This document shows positions 34,201 through 45,390 of a stretch of DNA of 64,000 nt, piece by piece. Source of the DNA: Atopsyche davidsoni. Its lineage: Eukaryota > Arthropoda > Insecta > Trichoptera > Hydrobiosidae. How positions within the stretch are numbered: the first letter of the stretch is position 1; every line of letters starts with the position of its first letter. Below the pieces are notes generated by a model. The model had not been told where the DNA came from, did not search any database, and was given only the letters and a program-made list of their open reading frames with translations. A program made the position numbers and the translations under genes. The DNA is taken from assembly GCA_022113835.1 (NCBI GenBank), contig JAILWY010000021.1, forward strand, positions 8,432,001-8,496,000. Reading direction: 5' to 3'.

Positions 34201-35080
34201 TTCACTCATAAAAATACACGAATTCATTTGTCACATAATTTAATTTTTTTATTTCATCGAACGAAGCTTTAACGAAACTATTTACATAACAAAACTCGTA
34301 TAACTATTGCACGTTATCATTTAAAATTAAAAGTTGCTTTTTGAGAGTAATTTTATTTCATTATTAGTATTACTATGTATACCAGCTAATAAAGCTGCTA
34401 AAACACTTTTGTGAGTTTTTGTATTTTTGCCTTAAAAAACGGACACGAATGATTATATTTGAACAAAGATAGTCGTAACGATAAAGTGCTTTAATATGTT
34501 CAAAATATTTAACAGGGGTTTATAATGTTTTTTTTTTTATTTCTAAAACAATTTTTATAAATGCTGGCGCAGTTAGTTGTATTAATTTTTAATTATTTTG
34601 ATAGATACGATTATCTAATAAATATATTTTTATTTTATCTAACTAAGCATAAACTCAAGTCTTTAAGGTATGAGCTCCAAAAATTGAGCTATGAAGCTAA
34701 CTAATGAAAGTTAGGAAAATTATATATATTAAATATCAATTTAGTTGCTTTAAGCATTGATACCACACGCGGGCTTGATTAAGTTTATTGTAACTATAAA
34801 ATAATAGACAGACATCCTTTCATTGAAAATTTGAATATCCTGTGGTATTTTCCGGTTTAATCATAAAAATGCCACCAATCTGAATAATGTTTGCGGTGGA
34901 CGGGGACAAGCGATTGATGACGCATATTATCTGGATCCGTGCAGTCGTTTCATTTAAATCAGGCCGCTCTGCTCCGTGCAACACTAAATCTCTACTGCTC
35001 GCTTCGTGGCGGATGCAGCCATTTTGAGGCACAGTAGCCCAGATGTACGAAGGCTTTAGTAACGAATAACACCTGAAACA
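31291..35080. other. AT-rich non-coding DNA with GC-richer patches
   Basis: GC-richer patches at about 31630-31745 (GGCGGGGGTGGGTCGGGGAT), 32515-32615, 33760-33860 and 34870-35035. An A-run lies at 32317-32328. Short frames in or near the patches (31579-31815 minus, 31582-31770 plus, 34820-35032 minus) lack recognisable domains. No RNA gene or transposon ends seen. Confidence 0.6.
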
Positions 35081-35084
35081 TATT

Positions 35085-35560
35085 ACATTGTTTGATAATG
35101 ATTAAGTACATTTTTTCAAATATTGAAAAATGATTAGAGAGACTCTCAGAAAAATATCACCGTGATTTGTGTGGGATTCGAACCCACATCTCCAAGCTTA
35201 CATGGCCGGTGAATTACCAATTATACCATCGAATCACTAGGTACTTGGCAATCATTTTTTTAACAATCATATCTTATAAGTGAAACAACGTACTTATTAT
35301 GCCAATTAAATATTGTGTGACTTGCAATACTAGACTTTTAACCCAATGTACTAAGTGAAGCATTTTAAATACGATCTGGATATTATTATTTTAGAAGTCT
35401 ATTCAATTAAGCCAATACACGCACTTGTTAAATATATTATTGGTTTTTTATTGATTGATAATGATTAAGTACTTGAACTTAATCATTATCAATCAATAAA
35501 AAACCTGTATAGGCAAAATCGTACTTCCTGTGAGACGGTCTTCACAATAATCTATAATAT
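35085..35560 (-). mobile_element. tRNA-Thr-like short repeat with palindromic 3' junction
   Basis: On the minus strand the order is upstream block (TGGCATAATAAGTACGTTGT, then ATATGATTGTTAAAAA), tRNA-like segment (35162-35237), then body (GATATTTTTCTGAGAGTCTC, TGTACTTAATCATTATC). On the plus side, at 35444-35503, there is a near-perfect palindrome (27-bp arms; TTGATTGATAATGATTAAGT and its complement around ACTTGA). It leads into a plus-strand tail ACCTGTATAGGCAAAATCGT and TGTGAGACGGTCTTCAC ending about 35553. The unit is thus again a head-to-head fusion of opposed partial copies. Confidence 0.7.
35162..35237 (-). tRNA. tRNA-Thr(UGU)-like segment of a SINE (pseudo-tRNA)
   Basis: 76 nt on the minus strand. 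The acceptor GTGATTC ... AAATCAC has six of seven pairs. D arm TGGT-ATAATTGGTAATTC-ACCG holds an A box with the conserved GG. The anticodon arm is degraded, with a CATGTAA loop. The T arm GTGGG-TTCGAAT-CCCAC is perfect and contains the B box GGTTCGAATCC. The T loop is closer to functional tRNA than in other copies, but the weak anticodon stem and repetitive flanks mark it as a SINE component. Confidence 0.65.
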
Positions 35561-38500
35561 ATATTACATTGTTTTTTTGTTGCAGGATCCATATCAAGTA
35601 TCGTTTGAATTTGAATATTGTGGATGCCTTAGATGCACTGACATCGATTTTCTGTCAAAGCGGTGTAAAGGATTTTTTTTAAATAATCGTAACGGTGTAT
35701 ACTTGAAGTAATACGAAATAGTAAAAAAAAAAGTAATTGTGAATTACGAATAATGTTTAAGAATTTCTCTTTGTTCCGAGAAAGAATATTTGCATAAAAG
35801 GTAAGTTTCCGATTGTCTTTCACCTGAATTGAATTGCATAATAAATGTGAATACAAATTCCGTCCAAGTGCTTTGTAATGCAATACCTTGATTTAAGTTC
35901 GCTTTAAAAGAAATTCTTACGAATAAATGTTTCTTGTATTTGAAATGACATTTTTCATTTTGAAGATTTGCATTCCTCTTATCAAAAAAATAACTTATAT
36001 ATTCTACTAGATGACAAATGAAAATAAATCAATAAGTCCATTAAAAAATCTATTGCATTTGTAGCTTCTTAATATTCTAGAATTATTTTTTACTAAGCCG
36101 CAAAAATATGTGAAGATTAAATAAAATACTAAGCACTTAAGACTGCCAGTATGTTAATAATAGATATTGGCTTATAAGGTTAGAAAACATCATTTGAAAA
36201 GCTTAGAATAGTCGTGAGATGCAGTCTGTCTCTAATAAAGGTTTCGGTTTTATTAGAGTTGCATAGGAATAAATATATCAAAAATTATGTTTTAATTCAG
36301 ACGGATTGAATGAATGCAAATACTTTATTTACCTTCAAAGAGCTTCCTGTAAAATAAACCGGATGTGTTGGGATTCCGACGAATCTTTGTACGTTAAGAA
36401 AAGCGAATATCCGAGATATCATAAGGCCGGGTTCAAGCAAAGAAGTACGTGGACCGGGTCGCATAAAGCACGGAACATCTCTGCGGGGTATTGAATGAGC
36501 AAAGGTTCGATAAGGCCGAGTGCACGTCAGCCTGCTCGAGCTTTATGCACCCCAAAGAGAATCACCGCTCAGGTAGAGGGTTCAGATGCACATCTTAAAG
36601 CGATTCATTCTGTATTACAGGGCTGCTAATTTGGAAGCACTGAAGATTTAGCTTAAATGGAAAATTCACTGAAGATATCTGCTGTAACTCTGTGAAACTC
36701 AGAAAAACAGCTTATTTAACCAGCGAGAGTTTATAGATATATAAATAAATATAAATAAACCAAATATATACTTTTTACTTAATTCATAATTACATATGAT
36801 CAAAATTCCCTTAAATAGTATTTGGACGGATAAAGTAATATTATACATCAAATAATCAATCTTATAATTTTCAAGTTTTTTTTATTATATCTGGATACAA
36901 TGAAAGTAAATTTTTCTTTTTTGCAAAAGTGCCGACAAACCTCTGAAAAAATAAAGTTTTTTGGGGAAAAACTTTGTCATTTTAACTATCGATTATAATA
37001 TTAAATGACACCAGCCTCTGAAAATCATATAATTTATTGTATTTACAAATAAGTCACACGAAAAACCGATGAATTTTAAGATTTTTTTTTAATAGACAAA
37101 TACGCCGAAATCACCTTAATAATGGACTATAATATTAAATTGTTATGCGGACATTTATCGGGGAGACAAGTTAATGAATAGACCTACAATTTTAGCTAGC
37201 AGTGCCAGTTGAATTGTAAATCATTATTTAATTGTAAAAGATTTTACTTAGTCCTAATGCCACAGACTTCTTAGGAGACAGACTGTAAGTGAAGCCTAAC
37301 CTGAAACACACTAAGTTCTCTTCTTCCTTCTCTGTCAAACTAAACACAGTACAAGCGAGAAAGTTAATCAAATGGCTCACAGTGTATTTGTACAAACCTT
37401 GTTATTCTGAGTCCTTTTTAAAATATATTCTCTAACTCAACTATGTTTAAGTCAAATTATTTTTACAAGCACTTTAAAAAAATGCTTTGTCATTATTTAT
37501 TTTAAAAAAGAATTTTCACTTCCAATAAGAGAGGCTGATAGTAAGTGAGTAAATGTGTAGAGCAGATTGACAATATAAATATTGAAGCACTCTACAGTAT
37601 ATTATACGTGATATTGAAGATACCATTTTTCCTCATATTTATTGGGTTCGTAATAATCGTAAAAACGCAAGAGCGGCGGTGGAACCCTCGGGGGTGCCAA
37701 TATTTATTGTAACGCTTACCTTTGATTCAATGAATAAGATTTTCCACGAGGGCGCGCAACAAACCGTACCCAAAAAGCTGTCATAAAGTAGGCCCCGCAC
37801 ATAATGTGTATTGTGCTGATATAGTGGCGGTGCTGAGGTACTGATTTTCGCATGAGGAATTTATGATAGACAGCCGAGCGACTCTCACCTGATTCACGAG
37901 GCACTTTGAGCCGCGAGGGGGGCAAGAGACACGGAAATATACTTATCAACGTCTCGAGTTTGTTTACCGAATTTCTCCTTCAAAATAAACTCGTCCAAAA
38001 ACGCACGCCACAATACGAGGCTTTGAAATGCTGGCATTTCGATTCGCTGATCGATTATCGGATGTTTGTTATTGTATTTATTTATATTTGGAGAGTTTGA
38101 AAGGTTTTTCGATGTTACGCAGAGAAATGTGTTATGATTGGGGGAAGCAAAGTTTGAAGAGTTACTTTTTTTCTGTTTACTTTTATTTTGCGTGTCAGAT
38201 TATTTTGGAAATGTTGATCCGTTTGCTGTGTGCGATCGAAAAAGAAGCGGATTTCTCGTTTTGTTAAGTAAACATGGTTTTTGCGAATTATTGCTTCAAC
38301 AGTCCCTTCCCTATAAATAGATGAATTCGTGTTATTTTATTGCTAAAAATATAAACAAGCCAAAATTGAAAACGTTATGACTGATTTTAAATTAAATATA
38401 AAAACCACTTTTTAAAATATTTTTCTATATTTTAGTCAGTATTTTTTTAAAGAGAGAAATTCAATTAGCTTTCCCACTTAGATTTCTCTTAGGACTTTTA

Positions 38501-39545
38501 ATTTACTTGGGGTTGCTAATTTTTACAATTACAAATTTTTTGATAGTAATTCCTACTGGAACCACAAAGAAAGTTATAGTTTTAAATTAATTATTTTTAC
38601 GCGAAACTAATAAAGGTGATCCCACACTCTTGGTTTTCGCAGAATTTTACTTTAATCACCGTGGTTAAGCTAAGCAAATATAAAAAATCACGGAAAATGC
38701 GTTTATACGCATTCTTTTACTTTATGTAAATATATGACCGTCTGTAGGACAAATTTAAAGATATCATTAAAATAAAAACATATTTTGACTAAATATGAAG
38801 TAAACCACCATATAGTTATAATTAATTACATTGTTGCGGAAGTTAATTCCACTTGTGTCTCGAAAATAAACATTGATAACCCGGAAACATTTATATATAA
38901 AATAATAACAATTTGTACATGATCCTTAGTCCGGGCCAAGATCATCAAAAATACTCATCTACACCAAAACGCAACCTCACGACAGGCATAACATCTTTCA
39001 TTACACGTGAAGGGGGAAAACTAAAACAAACCAACATTTAATTGTCTCCCGCGTTTATTGTAGCGCCTTATTATTATCCCGAGGTGGCACAGTCGGGAAG
39101 AAAGTGTCTGTCGGAATTCCTAATATCCCGGGAACTTAGTTTTAGTGCAAAACTCTCCGTCTATTCCGCTATTTCATATTTGATGAAATTTGTGACGACC
39201 ATCGCCGGGGTGGAAAGTTGGCGCTCCTGCGGGGGTGCGCAACTTGAGGAGATATTATTGTGTTTGCCAAGTTTGCACGTGTGCCAGCCTCGCGGCCGCG
39301 GTAACGAGTAATTGTGGGTCCATTGTCGTGGCTGCACCGCGAAAGCGATATCCGTGCCCTGCACCGACACTGTTGTACACTAGAATTCAAATTCGGGACT
39401 GCGGCTTATAAGCACGTTTCCCTGCCGTGCTTGGCTTGTATGCAACACTGACTTTGATGTCACTCGGGTATGGCTTTCAGTTTTACAGTGCACTGTTAAA
39501 ACATGCTTTGGACTCCCTTAGTTATACTTATATTAATAACACACT
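35561..39545. other. AT-rich non-coding DNA with several GC-richer patches
   Basis: GC-richer patches at about 36405-36600, 37665-38060 and 39055-39440. The patch at 37700-38060 contains GCCGCGAGGGGGGCAAG. The patch at 39200-39310 contains CGCCGGGGTGG and CTCGCGGCCGCGG. Overlapping short frames exist in them on both strands (37716-37949 minus, 37906-38100 plus, 39042-39311 plus, 39161-39370 minus) with no domain. No other feature seen. Confidence 0.6.
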
Positions 39546-40262
39546 TTAAGCAGGCAACCAAATTGACTAAATTGATGTGCGTAGCGGGCAAAATTCGCGT
39601 AAAATTGCGCGTGTGAAATCTAGTCTATACACGATTTGATTTGCACTTTTTGATGTTTTTTCTTCCGTTTAGCAACTCCGAGTTAATTATGAGTTTTTGT
39701 TAATAAATTAAATGTTATTGTTACACAATAGTTTATATTATATTTATATTTTAGGCGGGTAACCAAATTGACTAAACTAATGTGCGTAGCGGGCAAAATT
39801 CGCGTAAAATTGCGCGTGTGAAATCTAGTCTATACACGATTTGATTTGCATTTTTTGATGTTTTTTCTTCCGTTTAGCAACTCCGAGTTAATTATGAGTT
39901 TTTGTTAATAAATTAAATGTTATTGTTACACAATAGTTTATATTATATTTATATTTTAGGCGGGTAACCAAATTGACTAAACTAATGTGCGTAGCGGGCA
40001 AAATTCGCGTAAAATTGCGCGTGTGAAATCTAGTCTATACACGATTTGATTTGCACTTTTTGATGTTTTTTCTTCCGTTTAGCAACTCCGAGTTAATTAT
40101 GAGTTTTTGTTAATAAATTAAATGTTATTGTTACACAATAGTTTATATTATATTTATATTTTAGGCGGGTAACCAAATTGACTAAACTGATCTGCGTAGC
40201 GGGCAAAATTCGCGTAAAATTGCACGTGTGAAATCTAGTCTATACACTCTTTGATTTGCATG
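39546..40262 (+). repeat. 205-bp satellite-like tandem array, about 3.5 copies
   Basis: Units begin TTAGGCGGGTAACCAAATTG at 39751, 39956 and 40161, with a slightly diverged first unit TTAAGCAGGCAACCAAATTG at 39546. All starts are exactly 205 bp apart. The fourth unit stops about 40262, after GATTTGCATG. Units 2 and 3 differ at only one or two positions; units 1 and 4 are somewhat more diverged, as expected when the middle of an array is homogenised last. Each unit contains GTGCGTAGCGGGCAAAATTC, GCGTAAAATTGCGCGTGTG and CAACTCCGAGTTAATTATG. No terminal repeats and no coding potential. Confidence 0.95.
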
Positions 40263-40816
40263 TAGTCAAATAAATCGTTTCCTATAAAAAGTTGAACCAC
40301 TTCAAATACACTTTTCGGATTACTTGGCATCACAAAAACACTACTTTGTCCTAAAAATTGTTCAAGGATTATCATTCTCTGACCACTCCACTTCTTCATT
40401 GTCACTTTGTTCAGAATTACTGGACAGTATTGGTAGAAGTAACGTTGATGAGTATAAACAAACATTACGAGCTGTAAGCCTAAAGAGTAAAATGACCTTC
40501 TGCCGCTTGTAGAGTAAACACATTCAAAAATGTATTAATAAGACAGCAGTCCGCGAAACGGGCATATACATGGCAGTAATCAATTTTTATTCAATTGAAT
40601 AAAAAATAGCGCATGAGTCTGATTTTTTTAATGAGCTAAAATGAATCGATTGCTTTGATAGTTTGAGTATTGAATTATTTAAGTGCTGGTGATGATAATC
40701 AGAATGACATAACGTATCATATATTTATGTAAGACAACGTACTTTATGCAAGATTAAAAACTTAGGACAGATTATTATTAATGGAACTGGTATTTATTTT
40801 GTAATACTCCATTTTA
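40263..40816. other. Non-coding DNA
   Basis: Two overlapping short frames (40235-40465 minus, 40324-40512 plus) without recognised domains. Nothing else seen. Confidence 0.65.
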
Positions 40817-40995
40817 TAACAATAAAATAAAACCAAATGGTTTTGGAGACTACGTTTATTTTGCTTATAGCGAGAGCTCTTTCGCCGAACACGGCATCTT
40901 CAAGATGCTTGAAGATGCCGTGTTCGGCGAAAGAGCTCTCGCTATAAGCAAAATAAACGTAGTCTCCAAAACCATTTGGTTTTATTTTATTGTTA
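40817..40995. repeat. Perfect 179-bp palindrome (88-bp arms, 3-nt loop)
   Basis: The left arm 40817-40904 and right arm 40908-40995 are exact reverse complements; the centre is CAAG-ATG-CTTG at 40902-40909. The ends are TAACAATAAAATAAAACC and its complement. Each arm contains ACGTTTATTTTGCTTATAG, GAGAGCTCTTTCGCCGAACA and CGGCATCTTCAAG. Perfect identity implies very recent formation, active gene conversion, or an assembly or foldback artefact. By analogy with the other foldback repeats here it is a head-to-head pair of 5'-truncated element ends (family C). Confidence 0.95.
40905..40945 (+). ncRNA. Hammerhead-like ribozyme core, family C (mirrored on the minus strand)
   Basis: TTGAAGA (40909-40915; consensus CUGANGA with one change, C3 to U), extra T, stem II GCCG-TGTT-CGGC (40917-40928), GAAA (40929-40932), palindromic stem III AGAGCTCT and CTC (40938-40940) as NUH triplet. 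Because the palindrome is perfect, an identical core lies on the minus strand (complement of about 40868-40903). Stem I pairing is weak (GC with GC). The sequence is unrelated to families A and B, yet box order and spacing, including the extra T, are the same. Confidence 0.4.
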
Positions 40996-43900
40996 CAGAT
41001 TATTATAGTTAATATTTCTAGCATTGCAGTGAATGTTTGCTTTCAATAAAAATGAGTTTTGGTTCATAAATGACAAAACGGACGAAAAATATATTTTCTC
41101 ATTTCATATTCAAGTCTGTACAGGCATTACTTGAGACTAGTACGCCTTATATTTATCCTGTTCTTATACTCAATAGTCTTTTTTCTCTGGTCGCACTCTA
41201 CCAGTCCTCAAATAAATACTGTAATAAATGTGTTTTTCTAAGGAACTTCTTGTTTGTAGGCGTTTATTATCTTTTTATACAAAATGATCCTAGCGCTTAT
41301 TCTGATAGAAATCTCTTTATTGTGACATCGAAGTTATATATATGCAGATACGTTGATAAAGAAAAAGCTAGATTGTTCCACGACAGTTATAAATAATTGT
41401 GATATGCATGAAGTGAAATAAAAAAAACAGAACTCGTTGAGGGTTAAGAGATAGAGTGATTCAGCAACATATACACAAATATATACTCAAATAAAAAGGT
41501 CGAAAATAAATGGTCAAAATGGCATTAGGGTCTCGCAATGAAAAATTGTCCTAGGGGTGACTTTTTAAATGTTAAAAGCCTAACATATCCCCATCACAGC
41601 GCAGTGAATACAAATCTCGACAGTCACGTACAGAATTATAAACGTTGAATTTGAAATATTTAGGAATTAAATGATCTACGAGTAGATTGAGATGTAACAA
41701 TTTTTATCGCAACTAACAATGTTAAAAGTAGCAGGAGGTTGCTTCTGCTGATTTGACAACTAACAAGATAATTTAAACCAATGTAAATACGAGTTAACTA
41801 TTTGATATTAGCCATGTTCTATAAGCTTATGTATTGTTACACATTACCTTTAAATTAACCAAAATAAAATACTTCTTTATTATATATATGTGAAAAAGTA
41901 ATTGCCTCTGTTGATAATGTTAATTGAAATGATAACATAACTAAAGTACTTTAAAGCTTGATGTTTTGACAACTCGAATATTAAATTTTCCTGAATAATG
42001 AATAATAAAAATACACAAGAGCAATCACGAAAATAACACCCGTAAAATTTTACTAAATGTATATTTCAAAACCATAAAAAATGATTGATTGTTTACGCAT
42101 TAGAAACGTAGATGGTGTTGAAAAAATAAAGTTGTTTTTATTTATTGTTTATTTTATTTAATCCATTGAAACAGGAGGCCGGGTGTAAATATTCTCCATT
42201 AACACCAAAAATAGTAATGGCGGCGTATTTCCCGTTTCCAATACGGTGGATAGGGAGCCGAGCTCTAATTTCATAAATCTCAGCCGCGAAAGCACAAACA
42301 TTTACGACTTCTAAATTTCGAACTGACTGTTAAGTTTTCTCATTTGGGGGACCGTTGCTCAACAAGAGCCTCCCCGGCTTGAACTCTCGGAGGCAAGTCC
42401 ATGGCCTGTGGAGTGTTAACTAGTCACTGAGCTTTTGGGGAGAAAATCTTAAAATTTTCTCTCTAAAAACTGCACGGTTGAATTGTGACTCCTGGCATCA
42501 AAACCAGATATCTATAATTTTCTAACTTTAGTGATACTCGCAAAAAATATTCATTTTATAAGCCAATGCTATTTATAAAATAATGTTTGCAAATAACTTT
42601 GAAACTTTAAATAAATTGCACTAAATATTTGGTATACGGACTAACTAACTAAGGTCATAAGAAAAGTTATACAATATTAGTAATTAGTAAATAGTTTGTC
42701 GTGAAGTGAATCACACTTTAAAAACCTATGAGAGATATATATTTTTTGCTACAGTTATTTTTTTTATTTGACGAAAATCTATTTTAGGATTAATACCGTT
42801 TGAGACAAGTCCTTAAATAATGTAAGCCATTTTGTATGTAAAAAGACATGCAAAAAGAAAATCTTTGTATCTAAGAAAGATTTATGCGATTACATTTTCG
42901 CATTGATAAATTACATTTTTTTTACACATATCAAAGCCCAGAGAAGTAGTTTATTTTTATTAATATTACTTTTATTAGGTTTTTTCTGACGGTAAAATTT
43001 ATTTCCATATTTTTAATAATAAATTTACCAGTTTCGGTTTTAAAAGCCAATGCTTGAAGAGTTTAATAAATTTAGAGTTAGATTTTTAGGATATATCATT
43101 AGATCTAAATGACTGCGACCAAATATCTAAAACTGATGTGATTAAATACACCATGGATACTCATGGATGAAAAAAAGTCTTGATTCTATCATTTTCTCCA
43201 TAAAGTGGAATTTTGGTGACAGTAAAAATCATTTTGACATTTTGTTAAAAAATATATCCGATTATTGTAGCTATCATTAGTGATAAGTGACTAAACATGT
43301 TTAACTTGTTATACATTTACGTACATGCAATTTTTGTAAATTTCTCTACCTCGCTACTTGCCTGGGCTAGCGTGACATCCAGTGATATATTGAAAGAGTG
43401 TCCTGCGATTGTGCCGGGCCTATTGGGTAATTCCCTAAGGCGACATGTGCCCAACAAATGATGTTATTTTTATTCCGAATTGGAAAGAGTCAGTCTCAGA
43501 AAATGCGGCCACCATAAACAATGAAAGCGGCCTCTTCAGCACAAATAATGACCATGATACAATGCTATTTCGTTTAAATTGCAGCCTTAAATAGCCATGA
43601 CAGTTTTATATCTGAATTTTAAAACAGTGATAAAAGTGAATAATTATTTATCGTTTATAATAAAAATAAAGAATTACACAAGGTTTAGATTTTAATTATA
43701 AATATAGGTTATTTATTATTCTTATTTTTTGTCAGTTTAAACCACACACGGTGATATTTTACATTACTCCCCGATGAAGGCCCGACCATAATTTAAAATT
43801 GACGTAACATAATGTGTTTAAATAAGTGTTTTTTGTTATACAGAGCTTTAATTTTGGACAACATTTTGAAAAAGTATCAATGGTAATAAATTTCAGTTTT

Positions 43901-45390
43901 ATTATATCATGCGTCCTCTTAATGAACTTTCTTACAAATAAATCATAACAATAACTTAAAGTTTTGATAAACAATGAACACGCAAACAAAACGAAGAGAT
44001 TGAAATGAAGGAGATTGTCCTCGTAAAGAGTCCATAAATTTAAAAAAAATCTAAGGACTTGACAATGTGCCGGCGCCCGACAAGTTACACGAGCTTTCTG
44101 AAGAACTCCGCTGACTGCCCTTATGCCTTATTATCTGAGAACTATTCAGATTCTTCTAATTATACGAGAAAACTTTTGCATGAGGAATGAGTCTTTGCTT
44201 TTGTTTTGTGGAATATTATTTATTTCATAAATTCTCTTTTATATAACTTTTGTAATATATGTATTTATGTGAAACAGTATTTAAGGGTTGTGATGCTTAT
44301 TTTTTTTCGAATTATAAGTTGATCCATATAAGATTTTTGAGAGGTCACTTATTTGTATCAGTATACCAAAAGTATAGAAAAATAACCAAAGTATTATATT
44401 TCAAATATTAAATAAAATTTCAAAAAGGTCACTTATTATGTTGAATTCCAAGCAATTGCGTCAGATGATGCGTATGCTATTATTGTATGTTAGATTTTTA
44501 TTCAAAGTATTTGACAATATTAAAAAGAAACACGTGAATTTTATAGTATTGTTTCATATACTTATTTTGTTATTTTTAGATCTACGCGTATGTTTTTTAA
44601 ACACTTGCTTGAGAGTATTTGTAGCTTTTTCAGATGTTTACAAGATTTAATAAAAGCAGTTCTCTTACAAAGTTAAGAAGTTGTTATGTCGCTAAAGTCG
44701 TTCAAAAAGTAAATACTCAGAGGTGTGTCGTAAAAGGCGATACTCAATCTACTTCGAGCTTTATATAACATCCCTTGAACTTATCACCGGATATATTTTG
44801 TCTACAATCATCTCGATTGTTCACCTGTTAGTGATATTACAAAGTCATGAATTAATTTCAGACGAATAACATAACTTAACCAACGGTATAATTTTTGTTA
44901 ACGAATAACAAGATTTTTTCGTCTACATAGTTTACAGTAAAATTAAGCTCTATTGTTATAAATCTACTCTAAAATTTAGTTTAAAATATAAAACAACACA
45001 GAACAAACAGAATTGCTTGTATAACCAATTAGTCTGACCTAGAGATTCTTCAGTCCAAAAACTTTATCAATCAGGAAAGTGGATTCTAAATTTCTAAATT
45101 ACAATCGTAAACCGTAAAGTGTTAAAACTTTAGAAGCTAGCAGATTTGGAATAAACAGTAGAATTATATTTTTAATTGAAAATAATATACCAAATTTAGT
45201 ATTGTAGCACAAATTCATAAAATATTTACGGTCTATAAAAAATATCTTAATCTGGGATATTTACAAGTAACGTGAATTCAGGAGTACTACATTTTTAAGA
45301 ATTTTTTTTAGTTAAGCGCATACAGAGATAAGCTTAATAAAAAGTATGATCATAACAGAGCGCATCATATTCGAGCTGACAGACTTTTCA
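40996..45390. other. AT-rich non-coding DNA with GC-richer patches
   Basis: A 108-codon plus frame (41070-41396) encodes a mostly hydrophobic product without recognised domain and ends in KEKARLFHDSYK; I do not call it a gene. GC-richer patches at 42165-42420 (with AATGGCGGCG) and 43365-43545, and a small one at 44060-44120. Nothing else seen. Confidence 0.6.

Noticed and set aside
40794..41024. Minus-strand 76-codon frame across the palindrome
   Set aside because: It reads the two complementary arms in turn; an open frame through a palindrome is not evidence for a protein.
41070..41396. 108-codon hydrophobic plus frame just after the palindrome
   Set aside because: No recognised membrane-protein family and no supporting features; treated as chance.
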